Shown: positions 9,529 through 18,581 of the stretch, in pieces
Layout: every line of letters starts with the position of its first letter
Numbering within the stretch: the stretch's first letter is position 1
Origin: Gemmatimonadota bacterium
GTDB taxonomy: Bacteria > Gemmatimonadota > Gemmatimonadetes > Gemmatimonadales > GWC2-71-9
DNA: 64,000 nucleotides
Direction of reading: 5' to 3'
NCBI GenBank assembly: GCA_016720805.1
Contig: JADKJZ010000014.1
Coordinates: 806,001 to 870,000 of the forward strand
Translations under genes and position numbers: made by a program
Notes under the pieces: model-generated
The model's database searches: none
Told to the model about the DNA's origin: nothing
Seen by the model: the letters and a program-made list of their open reading frames with translations, nothing else

Positions 9529-11740
9529 GGGTCCGCCTGTTCGGACTCGCGGTCTCGTTTCTCGTCGCGGTGGTCGCGACGCCGACGGCGCATGGGCAAA
9601 GCCCGCTCCAACGCGACGCGCTCACCCGACTGCGCGATTCCCTGACCTATGCCCATGACACGATCGCCCTTCGGGCACTCGAGTCGCGGGAGATTGATCA
9701 CGCCCGTACCCGGCGCGATGATCCGATGGTGCACCTGCGGCTCGGGCTGATCGCGTTGCGGCTCGCCGAGCAGCTTGGCGGAAGGCACTGGGACGACGCG
9801 TACAGCGAGTTCGAGTGGGCGGCAGAGTTGGCGCCAACCTGGCCGTGGCCATGGTTCGGCATTGGCCTCACCGCCTCCGCCGCGCCGGACCGGGCAGAGG
9901 GATTCGCCGGTGGCCTCTATGCCATGATCGGCGCCGATCGCCATCGCATTGCCGGCACCGCCTTCGCCAGGGCCGTGAGCCTCGATCCGAGCTTTACCGA
10001 CGGCCTGGTCGAGTTTGCGATCACCGCGCGCGACACCCGCATTGATGCGCCCCTCGATGGCGCGTTGGCGGCGCTTCGGCTCGGCATGGCCTCCCCGGTG
10101 AGCTGGACAGGAGCGCTGCTGCTGGAACGCGGTCGACTCGAGCGGCTTGCCGGCTCGCCCGACTCCGCCGTGCTGGCCTTTCGCCGCGCGCTGCAGGTTG
10201 GTTTCCGTTCGAGCATGGCCTGGCTTGAGCTTGCACGCACGCTGCCACTGCTCTCGGACGAGGCGGCGTCGCGCACCCGCGTTGGGGAACGCGAGTTCTC
10301 GGCCGCCTACTTCGCGGGGGCCGGTGGGGACGATCCCGAGGTCCTCACCATGTATCGCCGCGACCTTGAACCGATCGTCGACGATACGCTGCTGGTTGCC
10401 TTCGACTCGCTGAGCGGCCCCGCGCGCGTCACCTGGTTGCGTGAGTTCTGGCACAATCGCGATGCCCTCGACCTGCGCCCGGCCGGCGCCCGACTCGGTG
10501 AGCACTATCGACGGTGGCAGGTTGCGCTGAAAGAGTTCCGGTTGCCCCCCTTCCGGCGGCGCTACCGATTCGGCATCGAGATCTTCCGCAGCAACGACCA
10601 GGAACTCGACGATCGCGGCATTGTCTACCTGCGCCAGGGCGAGCCCGCGCGCCGGATCGTCTGGGCACCCGACCGCCGGCGCAACATCACCGACGCCCTC
10701 GAACGGACCTACGGCAGCGAGACCTGGTTGTATCGGCGTCCCGATGGCGACCTGGTGCTCCACTTTCTGGCCCGCGAGGATCAGGCCGACTTCCGCGCCG
10801 TGCCGAGCATCTTCGACCTCGACATTGCGCAGACGGAGCTCGAGGTGCGCTCGCGCGAGGTGCCCGGGTTGACGCGGCTCCTCTTCGCCGGCGAGTACAC
10901 GCGCGACATGTTGCGGCAAGAGGAGCAAGTGCGGTCGCGCCGGAGTCTCGCAATCGCGACGCAATCAGATTCCTGGGAGCGGCAGTACGACGTGGCATTG
11001 CCGGGGCGCGTGCAGTGGTACGCGGTCGGCTCGCGAGACGGGCTCCCGCTGGTCCACATGGTCTACGCCGTCGACGCCGAGGCGCTGCGCGCCCAGCCGG
11101 GGACGGGACCGGTGTCCGTGGCGTTGCGCGGGGGCTTCTTCACTCGGGCGGGACAGGCCGTGGCATCGCTCGACACGGTGCAGCTGGTGCGTCGCCCCGC
11201 GGCAGGAGTGCGCCAAGTGGCATTGCGGGCGGAGGTCGTGGTGCCACCGGGCGATCACAAGGTTCGCGTCGGGGTGCAACTCTCGCCCCGGACCGGCTCG
11301 ATCTTTCCCGGCGACTCGCTCCGCGTCCCCGCGGTCATCGGCGACACCCTCGAACTCTCCGCACTGCTGATCGGTCAGCCTGCCCACGGCCTCTCCTGGG
11401 CGGTCACCGAGGCCGACACCGCCTGGCTCGACCCGGTGCCGGTCTACTCGGCGAACGACACGGTGACCGTCTATGCCGAGACGTATGGCGCGCAACGGGG
11501 GAGGAGTATCAGGTCAGGATCACCGTGACTCGGCAGCGGAGTGGCCTCGCAAAGCTCCTGGGGGGCGGTCGGGATGCCATCGCCCTGAGCGAGCGGACGC
11601 GGCTCGATGGGGATCGCTCGCGGCTTCGTCGGGCGTTGGCATTGGGGGGACTCGAGCCGGGCAACTACATTCTCGAATTGGTGGTCGAAGGGGCGGGCAG
11701 TCGAACCAGTCGTCGTCGAGGGCTGAACATCCGTGGCTGA
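9525..11740 (+). CDS. GWxTD-domain secreted protein (copy 3), frameshifted near C-terminus
   Basis: The third paralogue starts at an ATG overlapping the stop of copy 2. It has a signal peptide (LFGLAVSFLVAVVATPTAHG), TPR-like repeats and a GWxTD-like block LDDRGIVYLRQGEPAR near residue 360. The frame closes at 11528 after the tail QRGRSIRSGSP, but homology to the other two copies resumes in the -1 frame at GEEYQVRITVTR and runs to 11740, ending with GLEPGNYILELVVEG. The switch falls in a run of five G at 11497-11501; one extra G would restore a protein of about 738 aa. This may be a sequencing error, a real truncation of about 70 residues, or slippage. Confidence 0.8.
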
Positions 11741-12263
11741 ATCGTGGAGCGAGTTCGGGCAGCCCTCGATCGACTCGTCAGCGTGGGTCGCGCCGGGGGC
11801 CATCGTCGTCGGTGAGGTCGAGATCGGGGCCGACAGCTCCATCTGGTACGGCTGCGTCCTTCGGGGCGACAACGACCGGATTGTCATCGGCCGGGAGAGC
11901 AATCTCCAGGACCTGACCATGGTCCATGTCGATGCCGGCGTCCCCTGTCGGATTGGCGACCGGGTCAGCGTCGGGCATCGGGCCATCCTGCATGGCTGCA
12001 CGGTGATGGACGGGGCGTTGATCGGGATGGGTGCCATCCTGCTGAACGGGGCGGTGGTCGAGGCCGGGGCGATCGTCGCGGCCGGCGCGCTGGTCCCCGA
12101 AGGGCGGGTCATCCCGGCCGGGATGCTGGCGGTCGGAAGCCCCGCCCGCGCCACGCGGCCCGTGGACGAGCTGCTCGCCGGCCGTCGCGAGGGGACCTGG
12201 TCGCACTATGTGGAACAGGCGCGCCGCCACGCGCGAATGTGGAAAAACATTCATAGTGGTTGA
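11733..12263 (+). CDS. Gamma-carbonic anhydrase-like hexapeptide-repeat protein
   Basis: This 176-aa left-handed beta-helix protein belongs to the gamma-class carbonic anhydrase/PaaY-like family. Hexapeptide turns fill residues 10-140 (WVAPGAIVVGEVEIGADSSI, then IGMGAILLNGAVVEAGAIVA). The metal-binding histidines are present: one in MVHVDAG and a pair in VGHRAILHGC. The RGDN motif typical of the family precedes them. Whether it is an active carbonic anhydrase or a related enzyme cannot be told from sequence. The GTG at 11733 overlaps the restored end of GWxTD copy 3 by 8 nt, making it the last gene of that operon; the link may be only positional. Confidence 0.88.
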   Translation: MAESWSEFGQPSIDSSAWVAPGAIVVGEVEIGADSSIWYGCVLRGDNDRIVIGRESNLQDLTMVHVDAGVPCRIGDRVSVGHRAILHGCTVMDGALIGMGAILLNGAVVEAGAIVAAGALVPEGRVIPAGMLAVGSPARATRPVDELLAGRREGTWSHYVEQARRHARMWKNIHSG

Positions 12264-12489
12264 TTTGTGATGTGAATTCTCCTGAGCCAGATTCTACCTC
12301 GCCTTTTTGGTGCATTGCCCCCCCGTCGCCTGACCCGTAGTTTGCTCTCCCTTGGCACGCGTGCCGAGCCGGATCTCTGCGGATGTCCGGCCTCGGTCGT
12401 GCCCCCGGGATTGGGGTGCCCGTTCGCGGGTGACTGGCACGCCCTGCACGACTTCGTCGATCACCATCTGCCACATTTTGAGAGGTCCC
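12264..12489 (+). promoter_or_regulatory. Leader region of nrdJ, possible regulatory RNA
   Basis: This 226-nt gap is not convincingly coding. It starts AT-rich, contains a TAnnTT match (TAGTTT, 12338-12343) that could start transcription near 12350, and then a segment (AGCCGGATCTCTGC, 12367-12380) that loosely resembles the 3' box of cobalamin riboswitches. Other riboswitch core elements are not clearly present, so this is only a pointer. Confidence 0.2.
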
Positions 12490-15009
12490 ATGGATTCGTC
12501 TCCAGACCGGAGCGCAGTTGAACTGTCGCCCAACGCGATCACGGTGCTCGAGAAGCGCTACCTGCTGAAGGACGAGACCGGCGCTCCGGTGGAGCAGTCC
12601 GAGGATCTCTTCTGGCGGGTGGCCACCACGATCGCGGCTCCGGATGCGACGTATGGGGCCTCGGCGGGCGCGGTGGACGCGCTCGCCGAAGCGTTCTACG
12701 AGGTGATGGCGAAGCGGCTGTTCATGCCGAACTCGCCGACCCTCATGAACGCCGGCCGCCCCCTGGGGCAGCTCTCGGCGTGCTTCGTCCTCCCGGTCGA
12801 CGACACCCTCTCGAACGGCGAGAGCGGCATCTATGACACGCTGCGGGCCATGGCGCTGGTGCACCAGTCCGGCGGCGGCACCGGCTTCTCGTTCTCGCGC
12901 ATCCGGCCGCGGAACGACATCGTCCGCTCGACGATGGGCGTCGCCTCGGGTCCGATCTCGTTCATGTCGCTGTACGACGCCTCCACCGACGTCGTGAAGC
13001 AGGGCGGGACGCGTCGTGGCGCGAACATGGGGATCCTCCGGGTGGACCATCCGGACGTTCTCGACTTCATCGCCTGCAAGTCCGACATCACCAAGATCAC
13101 CAACTTCAACATCTCGGTCGGCATCACCGATGCCTTCATGACCGCGCTGGAGAAGGGGGAGTCGTACAACCTGATCGACCCCCGCACCAAGCACGTCGTC
13201 GGCGAGTTGCCGGCGTCCGAGGTCTGGTCGCGGATCATCCACGGCGCCTGGAAGACCGGCGAGCCGGGAGTGTTCTTCATCGATCGCGCCAACCATTACA
13301 ACCCGGTGCCGCACCTCGGCGCGTACGAGGCCACCAATCCGTGTGGCGAGCAGCCGCTGCTGCCGTACGACGTCTGCAACCTCGGCTCGATCAACCTCGC
13401 CGAGTTCGTGGTCGACGGTCAGATCGACTGGGAGGGGCTGCGCCGGGTCGTGCACCTGACGACGCACTTCCTCGAGAATGTGATCGACGCGAACGCCTAT
13501 CCGCTCCCCGAGATCACCGATCTCGCCAACCGGATCCGGCGCATCGGGCTCGGCGTCATGGGGCTGGCCGACCTCTTCATCCGCATGGGGATTCCCTACG
13601 ACTCGACCGAAGCGGTCGAGCTGGGCCGGAAGCTCCAGGCGTTCGTCGACGACGAAGCGAAGGTGGAGTCGGAGCGGCTCGCGAGCATCCGCGGCGTCTT
13701 CCCCGAGTGGGAGAAGAGCATCTGGGGTCCGGACAAGAGCTGCGCCCGTGGCGCCGACGGCAAGCGCATTCGCCCGATGAAGAAGCTGCGCAACTGCAAC
13801 GTCACCACCGTCGCGCCGACCGGCACGATCTCGATCATCGCCGGCTGCTCGTCCGGGATCGAGCCGCTCTTCGCCGTGGCGTTCATGCGCAACCAGGCCG
13901 GCGTGCTGATGCCGGACGTGAACGAGGATTTCCTCGCCGTCGCCAAGCGGGAGGGGTGGCACAGCGAGGAACTGATGCGCCGCATCGCCGCCGAGGGGCA
14001 CATCAACTTCCCGGAGGTGCCGGTGAAGTGGCAGCGCGTCTTCGTGACCGCGAATCACATCGCCCCCGAGTGGCACATCCAGATGCAGGCGGCGTTCCAG
14101 GAGCACAACGACTCCGCCATCTCCAAGACCTGCAACTTCGCGCATGATGCGACGGAGGAGTACGTCGAGGAGATCTACCGGATGGCCTACAAGCTCGGTT
14201 GCAAGGGCGTCACGGTGTATCGTGACGGCTCGCGGGACATGCAGGTGCTCTCGACCGGCACCACGGCCAAGAAGGTGGCCGAGCAGGCCACCGCCGAAGG
14301 GAAGGCCTCGGCGCGCGCCGACCTCGACATGTCGAGCAGCGACGAGGGGATGACCACCCGCGAAGTCGCCGCGGAGCGCGCCGGTGCACTCGCCGAGGCC
14401 GACGCCGAAATCGCCCGGCTGCGGCAGGTGGTGCACGAGCTCGAGAGCGAGAACCTCCAGCGCCGCCAGAAGCGGTCGCGCCCGGAGCTGCTGAAGGGCG
14501 CCGTGCGCCGGCTGCAGACCCCGCTCGGCGATCTCTATGTCACCATCACCGAGGACGAGAAGGGCCAGCCCTTCGAGGTCTTCATGTCGCTCGGCAAGGC
14601 CGGCGGCGCGCTGATGGCCGACGTCGAGGCGATCGGCCGGCTCGTCTCGCTCGCACTGCGCTCAGGCATTCCGATCAAGGAGGTCTACCGCCAGCTCCGC
14701 GGCATCTCCTCCGACCGTGCCATCGGGGTCGGCCCGAACAAGGTCCTCTCGGTGCCGGATGCCGTCGGCATCGCGCTGGAGCGGTACATGTCCGACAAGC
14801 AGGGCGTTCAACAGGATCTCCTGACCACGACGGCCGAGACCGCCGTGCCGTCGCAGCCGATCGCGGTGATCCAGGATGGCCAGCAGATGATGCTCGGCGG
14901 CGGGATGCCGGAGACGCTCACCGGTGCGTGCCCCGACTGCGGCTCGCAGCTCGAGTTCGCCGAGGGGTGCATGAAGTGCCATGTCTGCGGATTCTCGGAG
15001 TGCGGCTGA
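12490..15009 (+). CDS. nrdJ: Vitamin B12-dependent ribonucleoside-diphosphate reductase (class II)
   Basis: NrdJ reduces ribonucleotides to deoxyribonucleotides using adenosylcobalamin, without an oxygen requirement. The 839-aa protein shows SPTLMNAGRPLGQLSACFVL, GGTGFSFSRIRP, the active-site block NPCGEQPLLPYDVCNLGSIN at about residues 281-300 and PTGTISIIAGCSSGIEPL. The C-terminal quarter holds a coiled coil, a TSCPD-type domain (GDLYVTITEDEKGQPFEVFM) and a terminal Cys4 cluster CPDCGS and CHVCGF near the C-terminus. The start at 12490 follows the purine stretch GAGAGG and removes an implausible N-terminal extension from 12352. The gene stands alone; its leader may carry regulation. Confidence 0.96.
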   Translation: MDSSPDRSAVELSPNAITVLEKRYLLKDETGAPVEQSEDLFWRVATTIAAPDATYGASAGAVDALAEAFYEVMAKRLFMPNSPTLMNAGRPLGQLSACFVLPVDDTLSNGESGIYDTLRAMALVHQSGGGTGFSFSRIRPRNDIVRSTMGVASGPISFMSLYDASTDVVKQGGTRRGANMGILRVDHPDVLDFIACKSDITKITNFNISVGITDAFMTALEKGESYNLIDPRTKHVVGELPASEVWSRIIHGAWKTGEPGVFFIDRANHYNPVPHLGAYEATNPCGEQPLLPYDVCNLGSINLAEFVVDGQIDWEGLRRVVHLTTHFLENVIDANAYPLPEITDLANRIRRIGLGVMGLADLFIRMGIPYDSTEAVELGRKLQAFVDDEAKVESERLASIRGVFPEWEKSIWGPDKSCARGADGKRIRPMKKLRNCNVTTVAPTGTISIIAGCSSGIEPLFAVAFMRNQAGVLMPDVNEDFLAVAKREGWHSEELMRRIAAEGHINFPEVPVKWQRVFVTANHIAPEWHIQMQAAFQEHNDSAISKTCNFAHDATEEYVEEIYRMAYKLGCKGVTVYRDGSRDMQVLSTGTTAKKVAEQATAEGKASARADLDMSSSDEGMTTREVAAERAGALAEADAEIARLRQVVHELESENLQRRQKRSRPELLKGAVRRLQTPLGDLYVTITEDEKGQPFEVFMSLGKAGGALMADVEAIGRLVSLALRSGIPIKEVYRQLRGISSDRAIGVGPNKVLSVPDAVGIALERYMSDKQGVQQDLLTTTAETAVPSQPIAVIQDGQQMMLGGGMPETLTGACPDCGSQLEFAEGCMKCHVCGFSECG

Positions 15010-15016
15010 GAAAGAG

Positions 15017-15044
15017 GTAGGGGCGCAGCAGGCTGCGCCCCTAC
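15017..15044. repeat. Dispersed GTAGGGGCG palindrome, copy 1
   Basis: A perfect inverted repeat: the 13-nt arms GTAGGGGCGCAGC and its complement are separated by AG. Related copies lie at 46563, 54692 and the right edge. It sits 7 nt after the nrdJ stop, so it could act as an mRNA 3' stabiliser or terminator. Confidence 0.8.
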
Positions 15045-15062
15045 ACTTGACCCCCACATAAC

Positions 15063-15081
15063 GCCCCGATGCATTCGGGGC
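15063..15081 (+). terminator. Hairpin between nrdJ and the MATE gene
   Basis: A 7-bp GC-rich stem (GCCCCGA with TCGGGGC, loop TGCAT) lies about 55 nt after nrdJ. It lacks a clear T-run, so termination is plausible but not assured. Confidence 0.4.
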
Positions 15082-15139
15082 TCCGGAGGGGGACCACGTC
15101 TCGCGGCGCGGCCCCCCTTCGTCTTTGCCGTCAGCCGCG

Positions 15140-15145
15140 TAGATT
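15140..15145 (+). promoter_or_regulatory. Putative -10 element TAGATT, leaderless start
   Basis: TAGATT is followed by exactly 6 nt and then the GTG start of the MATE gene, with no ribosome site between. The mRNA would begin at or next to the start codon. The same spacing recurs at kdpD and ccdA. Confidence 0.5.
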
Positions 15146-15151
15146 TTCCCC

Positions 15152-16582
15152 GTGCCCGCCCCCGATGCCTCCTCCGCGCCCCTGAAACAGCGCACCTTCG
15201 ACCGCTCCATCGTGGAAGGTCCGCTGCAGGCTGCTGTCTGGAAGCTGGCGTGGCCCGCCATGCTCACGAACATCATCGGGGGGCTGCAGGGGCTCGTCGA
15301 CCATGTGATGGTGGGCAACTACGTCGGCTTCACCGGCAACGCCGCCATCGGCGTGGCGAACCAGATCTTCATCGTCGTGATCGTCTTCATCATGTCGCTC
15401 TTCACCGGGATGAGCATCCTGGTGGCGCGCCACGCTGGTGCGCGCGATGTCCTCGGTGCGGACCGGGTCGTCTACCAGGCCTTCATCACGGCGATCGCGC
15501 TGTCGTTGGGTGTGCTGGCCCCGATCGGGTACTTCTCCGCGCCGGCCTTGCTGCGCTTCGTGAATGCGACGGCTGCGGTGCAGGCCGAGGCGCTGCCGTA
15601 CCTGCGGATTTCCTGCCTCTTCTCGGTGGGGATGTTGATCTTCTTCATGTTGAGCGGCGCGCTGCGCTCGGCGGGCGATGCGCGAACGCCGATGCGCCTG
15701 GGCGTCGCGATGACCCTCCTCAACGTGACCTTCAACTCCATCCTGATCCGAGGCCTGGGTCCCATTCCCGCCTACGGCACCGCGGGTGCCGCGATGGGGA
15801 CGGTACTCGCCTCGGCGATCGTTGGTGGATACGGCCTCTGGCGACTCTGGCATGGCGGGTGGGTCGTCGCGTTCCCGAAGGGGATGGGTTACCGCCTCGA
15901 CTTCACCATCATCCGCTCGCTCTTCCGCTTCGGCTTGCCGACCGGAATCCAGGGGATCGCGATGAACGTCGGCGGCGTCCTGCTGTTGTCGGTGATCGGC
16001 TCGCTGGCAGCGAGCGCGCCGGCGCAGGCGGCGTATGCCGTCTCGTACGGGCAACTCTTCTCGTTCATCACCTGGACGTCCGTCGGCCTGATGGGCGCAG
16101 CCGCCACCGTGGTCGGACAGAACATCGGGGCGGGACAACCGGAACGCGGAGAAGCCGGCGTCAAGGTTGCCGCACGGTTTGCCGCGCTCGGCGCCTCGGC
16201 CGTGGGGCTGCTCTTCCTCTTCTTCCCGGCCCAGCTGCTCGCGGTCTTCGGGATGCGCGACGCGGAGGCCGTGGCGCTTGGCGTGCAGCTGCTGCGCGTC
16301 CTGTCGGTGTCCGGCGTCTTCATCGCGACGGCGCTCGCCTTCACCGGTGGGTTGCAGGGCGCGGGTGACACCAAGAGCCCGCTCTTCATCTCGATTGTCT
16401 CCCAGGTGGTCGTGCCGCTCGGGATCTGCTGGTCGATTCGCAGCGTGACCACGCTCGAGCCGCTCCACGTCTGGGGCGCGATCCTCGCGGGGCATGCCAC
16501 CCGCTGCACCCTGAGCATCCTCCGCTTCCGCCAGGGGAAGTGGCGCGGCATTCTCGGGGGAACCACTGCGACCTCGCCTTGA
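15152..16582 (+). CDS. MATE-family multidrug/toxin efflux transporter
   Basis: This 476-aa inner-membrane protein has about 12 predicted membrane helices in two similar halves, as in NorM/DinF antiporters that export cationic drugs or metabolites in exchange for Na+ or H+. The first half contains AWPAMLTNIIGGLQGLVDHV, and the second half repeats the pattern with GLPTGIQGIAMNVGGVLLLS near residue 265. The short N-terminal tail is rich in Pro, Ser and Ala. The GTG start is supported by the TAGATT element 6 nt upstream; there is no Shine-Dalgarno sequence. It is monocistronic, and the substrate cannot be deduced. Confidence 0.92.
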   Translation: MPAPDASSAPLKQRTFDRSIVEGPLQAAVWKLAWPAMLTNIIGGLQGLVDHVMVGNYVGFTGNAAIGVANQIFIVVIVFIMSLFTGMSILVARHAGARDVLGADRVVYQAFITAIALSLGVLAPIGYFSAPALLRFVNATAAVQAEALPYLRISCLFSVGMLIFFMLSGALRSAGDARTPMRLGVAMTLLNVTFNSILIRGLGPIPAYGTAGAAMGTVLASAIVGGYGLWRLWHGGWVVAFPKGMGYRLDFTIIRSLFRFGLPTGIQGIAMNVGGVLLLSVIGSLAASAPAQAAYAVSYGQLFSFITWTSVGLMGAAATVVGQNIGAGQPERGEAGVKVAARFAALGASAVGLLFLFFPAQLLAVFGMRDAEAVALGVQLLRVLSVSGVFIATALAFTGGLQGAGDTKSPLFISIVSQVVVPLGICWSIRSVTTLEPLHVWGAILAGHATRCTLSILRFRQGKWRGILGGTTATSP

Positions 16583-16589
16583 TCTTTTC

Positions 16590-16618
16590 TTGACCCTCCG
16601 CTCCCCACTTCATACGAC
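16590..16618 (+). promoter_or_regulatory. Candidate promoter of the kdp operon
   Basis: TTGACC (16590-16595) and TACGAC (16613-16618) are spaced by 17 nt, a sigma-70-like arrangement upstream of the first small gene of the kdp operon. No KdpE site could be identified. Confidence 0.3.
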
Positions 16619-16669
16619 GCATTGATCGATCACTCGGTAACATCCCATCGTCCTCTTCCGGATGGTGTG

Positions 16670-16756
16670 ATGCCCGATCTCGTGATCTGCTCCATTGCCC
16701 TGACACTCACCGCCTTGGGCCTGGGTGCCATCAGGCTCGCCCGGCGGCTCGGATGA
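16670..16756 (+). CDS. 28-aa single-helix membrane micropeptide upstream of kdpF
   Basis: A short ORF encodes a 28-residue peptide: a hydrophobic helix (LVICSIALTLTALGLGAI) followed by a basic tail RLARRLG, the layout of a one-helix inner-membrane peptide with its C-terminus in the cytoplasm. Its TGA overlaps the kdpF ATG in ATGA, the same coupling used by every other kdp junction here, which is the main evidence that it is translated. It is not a duplicate of KdpF. By analogy with KdpF it might stabilise the transporter, but no function is established. The start has only a weak purine-rich sequence upstream. Confidence 0.5.
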   Translation: MPDLVICSIALTLTALGLGAIRLARRLG

Positions 16757-16845
16757 GCGCCGCCCTCGTCGTCGGCGCCGTCGCCGCCGCCGCGCTGGCG
16801 GCGTATCTGGTCGTCGCCCTCCTCAAGCCGGAGTGGTTCCAATGA
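16753..16845 (+). CDS. kdpF: Potassium-transporting ATPase subunit F
   Basis: KdpF is a 30-aa single-helix subunit that stabilises the KdpFABC complex. The peptide has one hydrophobic helix (VVGAVAAAALAAYLVVALL) ending in the family C-terminal motif KPEWFQ, comparable with the usual PERF ending. It lies directly before kdpA and overlaps both neighbours by 4 nt (ATGA), so it is surely co-translated. It is easy to miss because of its length. Confidence 0.85.
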   Translation: MSAALVVGAVAAAALAAYLVVALLKPEWFQ

Positions 16846-18581
16846 CCCCCAATGGGTGGTTACAGGTCGGCCTCTTTGCCGTGCTGGTCATCGGCGGTGG
16901 TGCCCTCCTCGGTGGGCACCTGGCGAAGGTGCTCGACGGGTCGCGCACCATGCTCTCCCGGCTGCTCGACCCGGTGGAGCGCGCCCTCCTCCGCCTCGCC
17001 GGCACCGATCGGGATGACGAGATGACCTGGCAGCGCTATGCGACCGCGCTGGTCGTCTTTTCGGCGCTCGGTTTCGCCGTGGTCTACCTGCTGCAGCGGT
17101 TCCAAGGTGGGTTGCCGCTGAATCCCGGCGGACAGGGGGCGGTCGATCCCGACCTCGCCTTCAATACGGCGTGGTCGTTCGTCAGCAATACCAACTGGCA
17201 GGCGTATGGTGGTGAGGTCACCCTCTCGCACCTCACGCAGATGCTCGGCCTCACGGTGCAGAATTTCGTGTCGGCGGCCTCGGGCATCGCGGTGCTCGCC
17301 GCGTTGACCCGCGGCTTCGTACGGCGTGAGGCCGCGACGATCGGCAATTTCTGGGTCGACCTGACTCGCGTGACGCTCCATCTCCTGCTGCCACTCGCCA
17401 CGTTGGTGGCGCTGCTGCTCGCGTCACAGGGCGTGGTCCAGACGCTCGCTGGCCGGGTGACGGTCACGCCGATCGAGAACGCCGCTGCGGCGACGCAGGT
17501 GATCCCGGTCGGCCCGGCCGCCTCACAAGTCGCGATCAAGCAACTCGGCACCAACGGCGGCGGCTTCTTCAACGTGAACTCCGCCCATCCGCTCGAGAAT
17601 CCGACGCCGTTCAGCAACCTGATTCAACTGGTGTCGATCCTGCTGATCCCGGCGGCCTGCGTCTTCGCCTTTGGCAAGCTCCTGGGCGACAGGCGGCAGG
17701 GATGGGCGCTGCTCGCCGCCATGTCGATCCTCTTGGCGGGTGCGTTGGCCATCACCTGGCCCGCCGAGCAGGCGGGGACGCCGGCGTTGGCATCGGCCGG
17801 CGCCCAGCTCGCCCCGTCGGAGGTGACACCGGGCGGCAACATGGAGGGGAAGGAGGTCCGTTTCGGGATCACCAACTCGGCGCTGTGGGCGGTCACGACC
17901 ACCGCGGCCTCGAATGGCTCCGTGAACGCCATGCACGACTCCTTCACGCCGCTGGGCGGGATGGCGCCGATGATCCTGATGCAGCTCGGCGAAGTGGTCT
18001 TCGGCGGGGTGGGATCGGGCCTGTACGGCATGCTGCTCTTTGCCCTGGTGGCGGTCTTCGTCTCGGGGCTGATGGTCGGTCGGACGCCGGAGTACCTCGG
18101 CAAGAAGATCGAGGCCTTCGAGATGAAGATGGCAATGGTCGGCATCCTGGTCCCGTGCCTGATGGTTCTCGTGGGGACGGCGCTGGCGGTGGCGACGGCA
18201 CCCGGTCGAGCAGGGATCTTCAACCCCGGAGCCCACGGCTTCAGCGAAGTGCTCTACGCGCTCTCCTCGGCGGCGAACAACAACGGGTCTGCCTTCGGTG
18301 GCCTTGGCGCTGATGCGCCCTTCTACAACGTGATGCTGGGCATCGCGATGTTCGCGGGCCGGTTCTTCATCGCGATTCCGGTGTTGGCACTCGCCGGCGC
18401 GCTGGCTGCCAAGAAATTGGTACCGCCGTCGTCTGGCACCTTGCCGACCCACACGCCGCTCTTTGTCGGATTGCTGGTGGGCACGGTACTGCTGGTTGGG
18501 GCACTGACGTTCGTCCCCGCCCTGGCACTTGGGCCGATCGTCGAACAGCTGCAGCTGGTTGCAGCAGGAGCGGCACGATGA
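16842..18581 (+). CDS. kdpA: Potassium-transporting ATPase, K+-binding subunit A
   Basis: KdpA is the K+-selective channel-like subunit of the high-affinity KdpFABC ATPase in the inner membrane. The 579-aa protein has about ten membrane helices and the four selectivity-filter loops, of which NTAWSFVSNTNWQAYGGE, QLGTNGGGFFNVNSAHPLEN, TTTAASNGSVNAMHDSF and LSSAANNNGSAFGG are visible in order. The start at 16842 overlaps the kdpF stop. The three 4-nt overlaps with kdpF and kdpB imply tight stoichiometric expression. Confidence 0.97.
   Translation: MTPNGWLQVGLFAVLVIGGGALLGGHLAKVLDGSRTMLSRLLDPVERALLRLAGTDRDDEMTWQRYATALVVFSALGFAVVYLLQRFQGGLPLNPGGQGAVDPDLAFNTAWSFVSNTNWQAYGGEVTLSHLTQMLGLTVQNFVSAASGIAVLAALTRGFVRREAATIGNFWVDLTRVTLHLLLPLATLVALLLASQGVVQTLAGRVTVTPIENAAAATQVIPVGPAASQVAIKQLGTNGGGFFNVNSAHPLENPTPFSNLIQLVSILLIPAACVFAFGKLLGDRRQGWALLAAMSILLAGALAITWPAEQAGTPALASAGAQLAPSEVTPGGNMEGKEVRFGITNSALWAVTTTAASNGSVNAMHDSFTPLGGMAPMILMQLGEVVFGGVGSGLYGMLLFALVAVFVSGLMVGRTPEYLGKKIEAFEMKMAMVGILVPCLMVLVGTALAVATAPGRAGIFNPGAHGFSEVLYALSSAANNNGSAFGGLGADAPFYNVMLGIAMFAGRFFIAIPVLALAGALAAKKLVPPSSGTLPTHTPLFVGLLVGTVLLVGALTFVPALALGPIVEQLQLVAAGAAR

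Noticed and set aside
11497..11501. Programmed -1 frameshifting in GWxTD copy 3 as the preferred explanation
   Set aside because: The codon context (cgg ggg agg) is not a classic slippery heptamer and no downstream structure was evident; other genes in the window also show single-base errors.
12352..12489. N-terminal extension of NrdJ from the ATG at 12352
   Set aside because: The added residues are Arg/Ser/Cys-rich and unlike the family; the ATG at 12490 gives the expected N-terminus and has a purine-rich site upstream.
12109..14436. 775-codon minus-strand frame opposite nrdJ
   Set aside because: Composition is His/Arg/Asp-rich without motifs, and the plus strand encodes an unmistakable ribonucleotide reductase.
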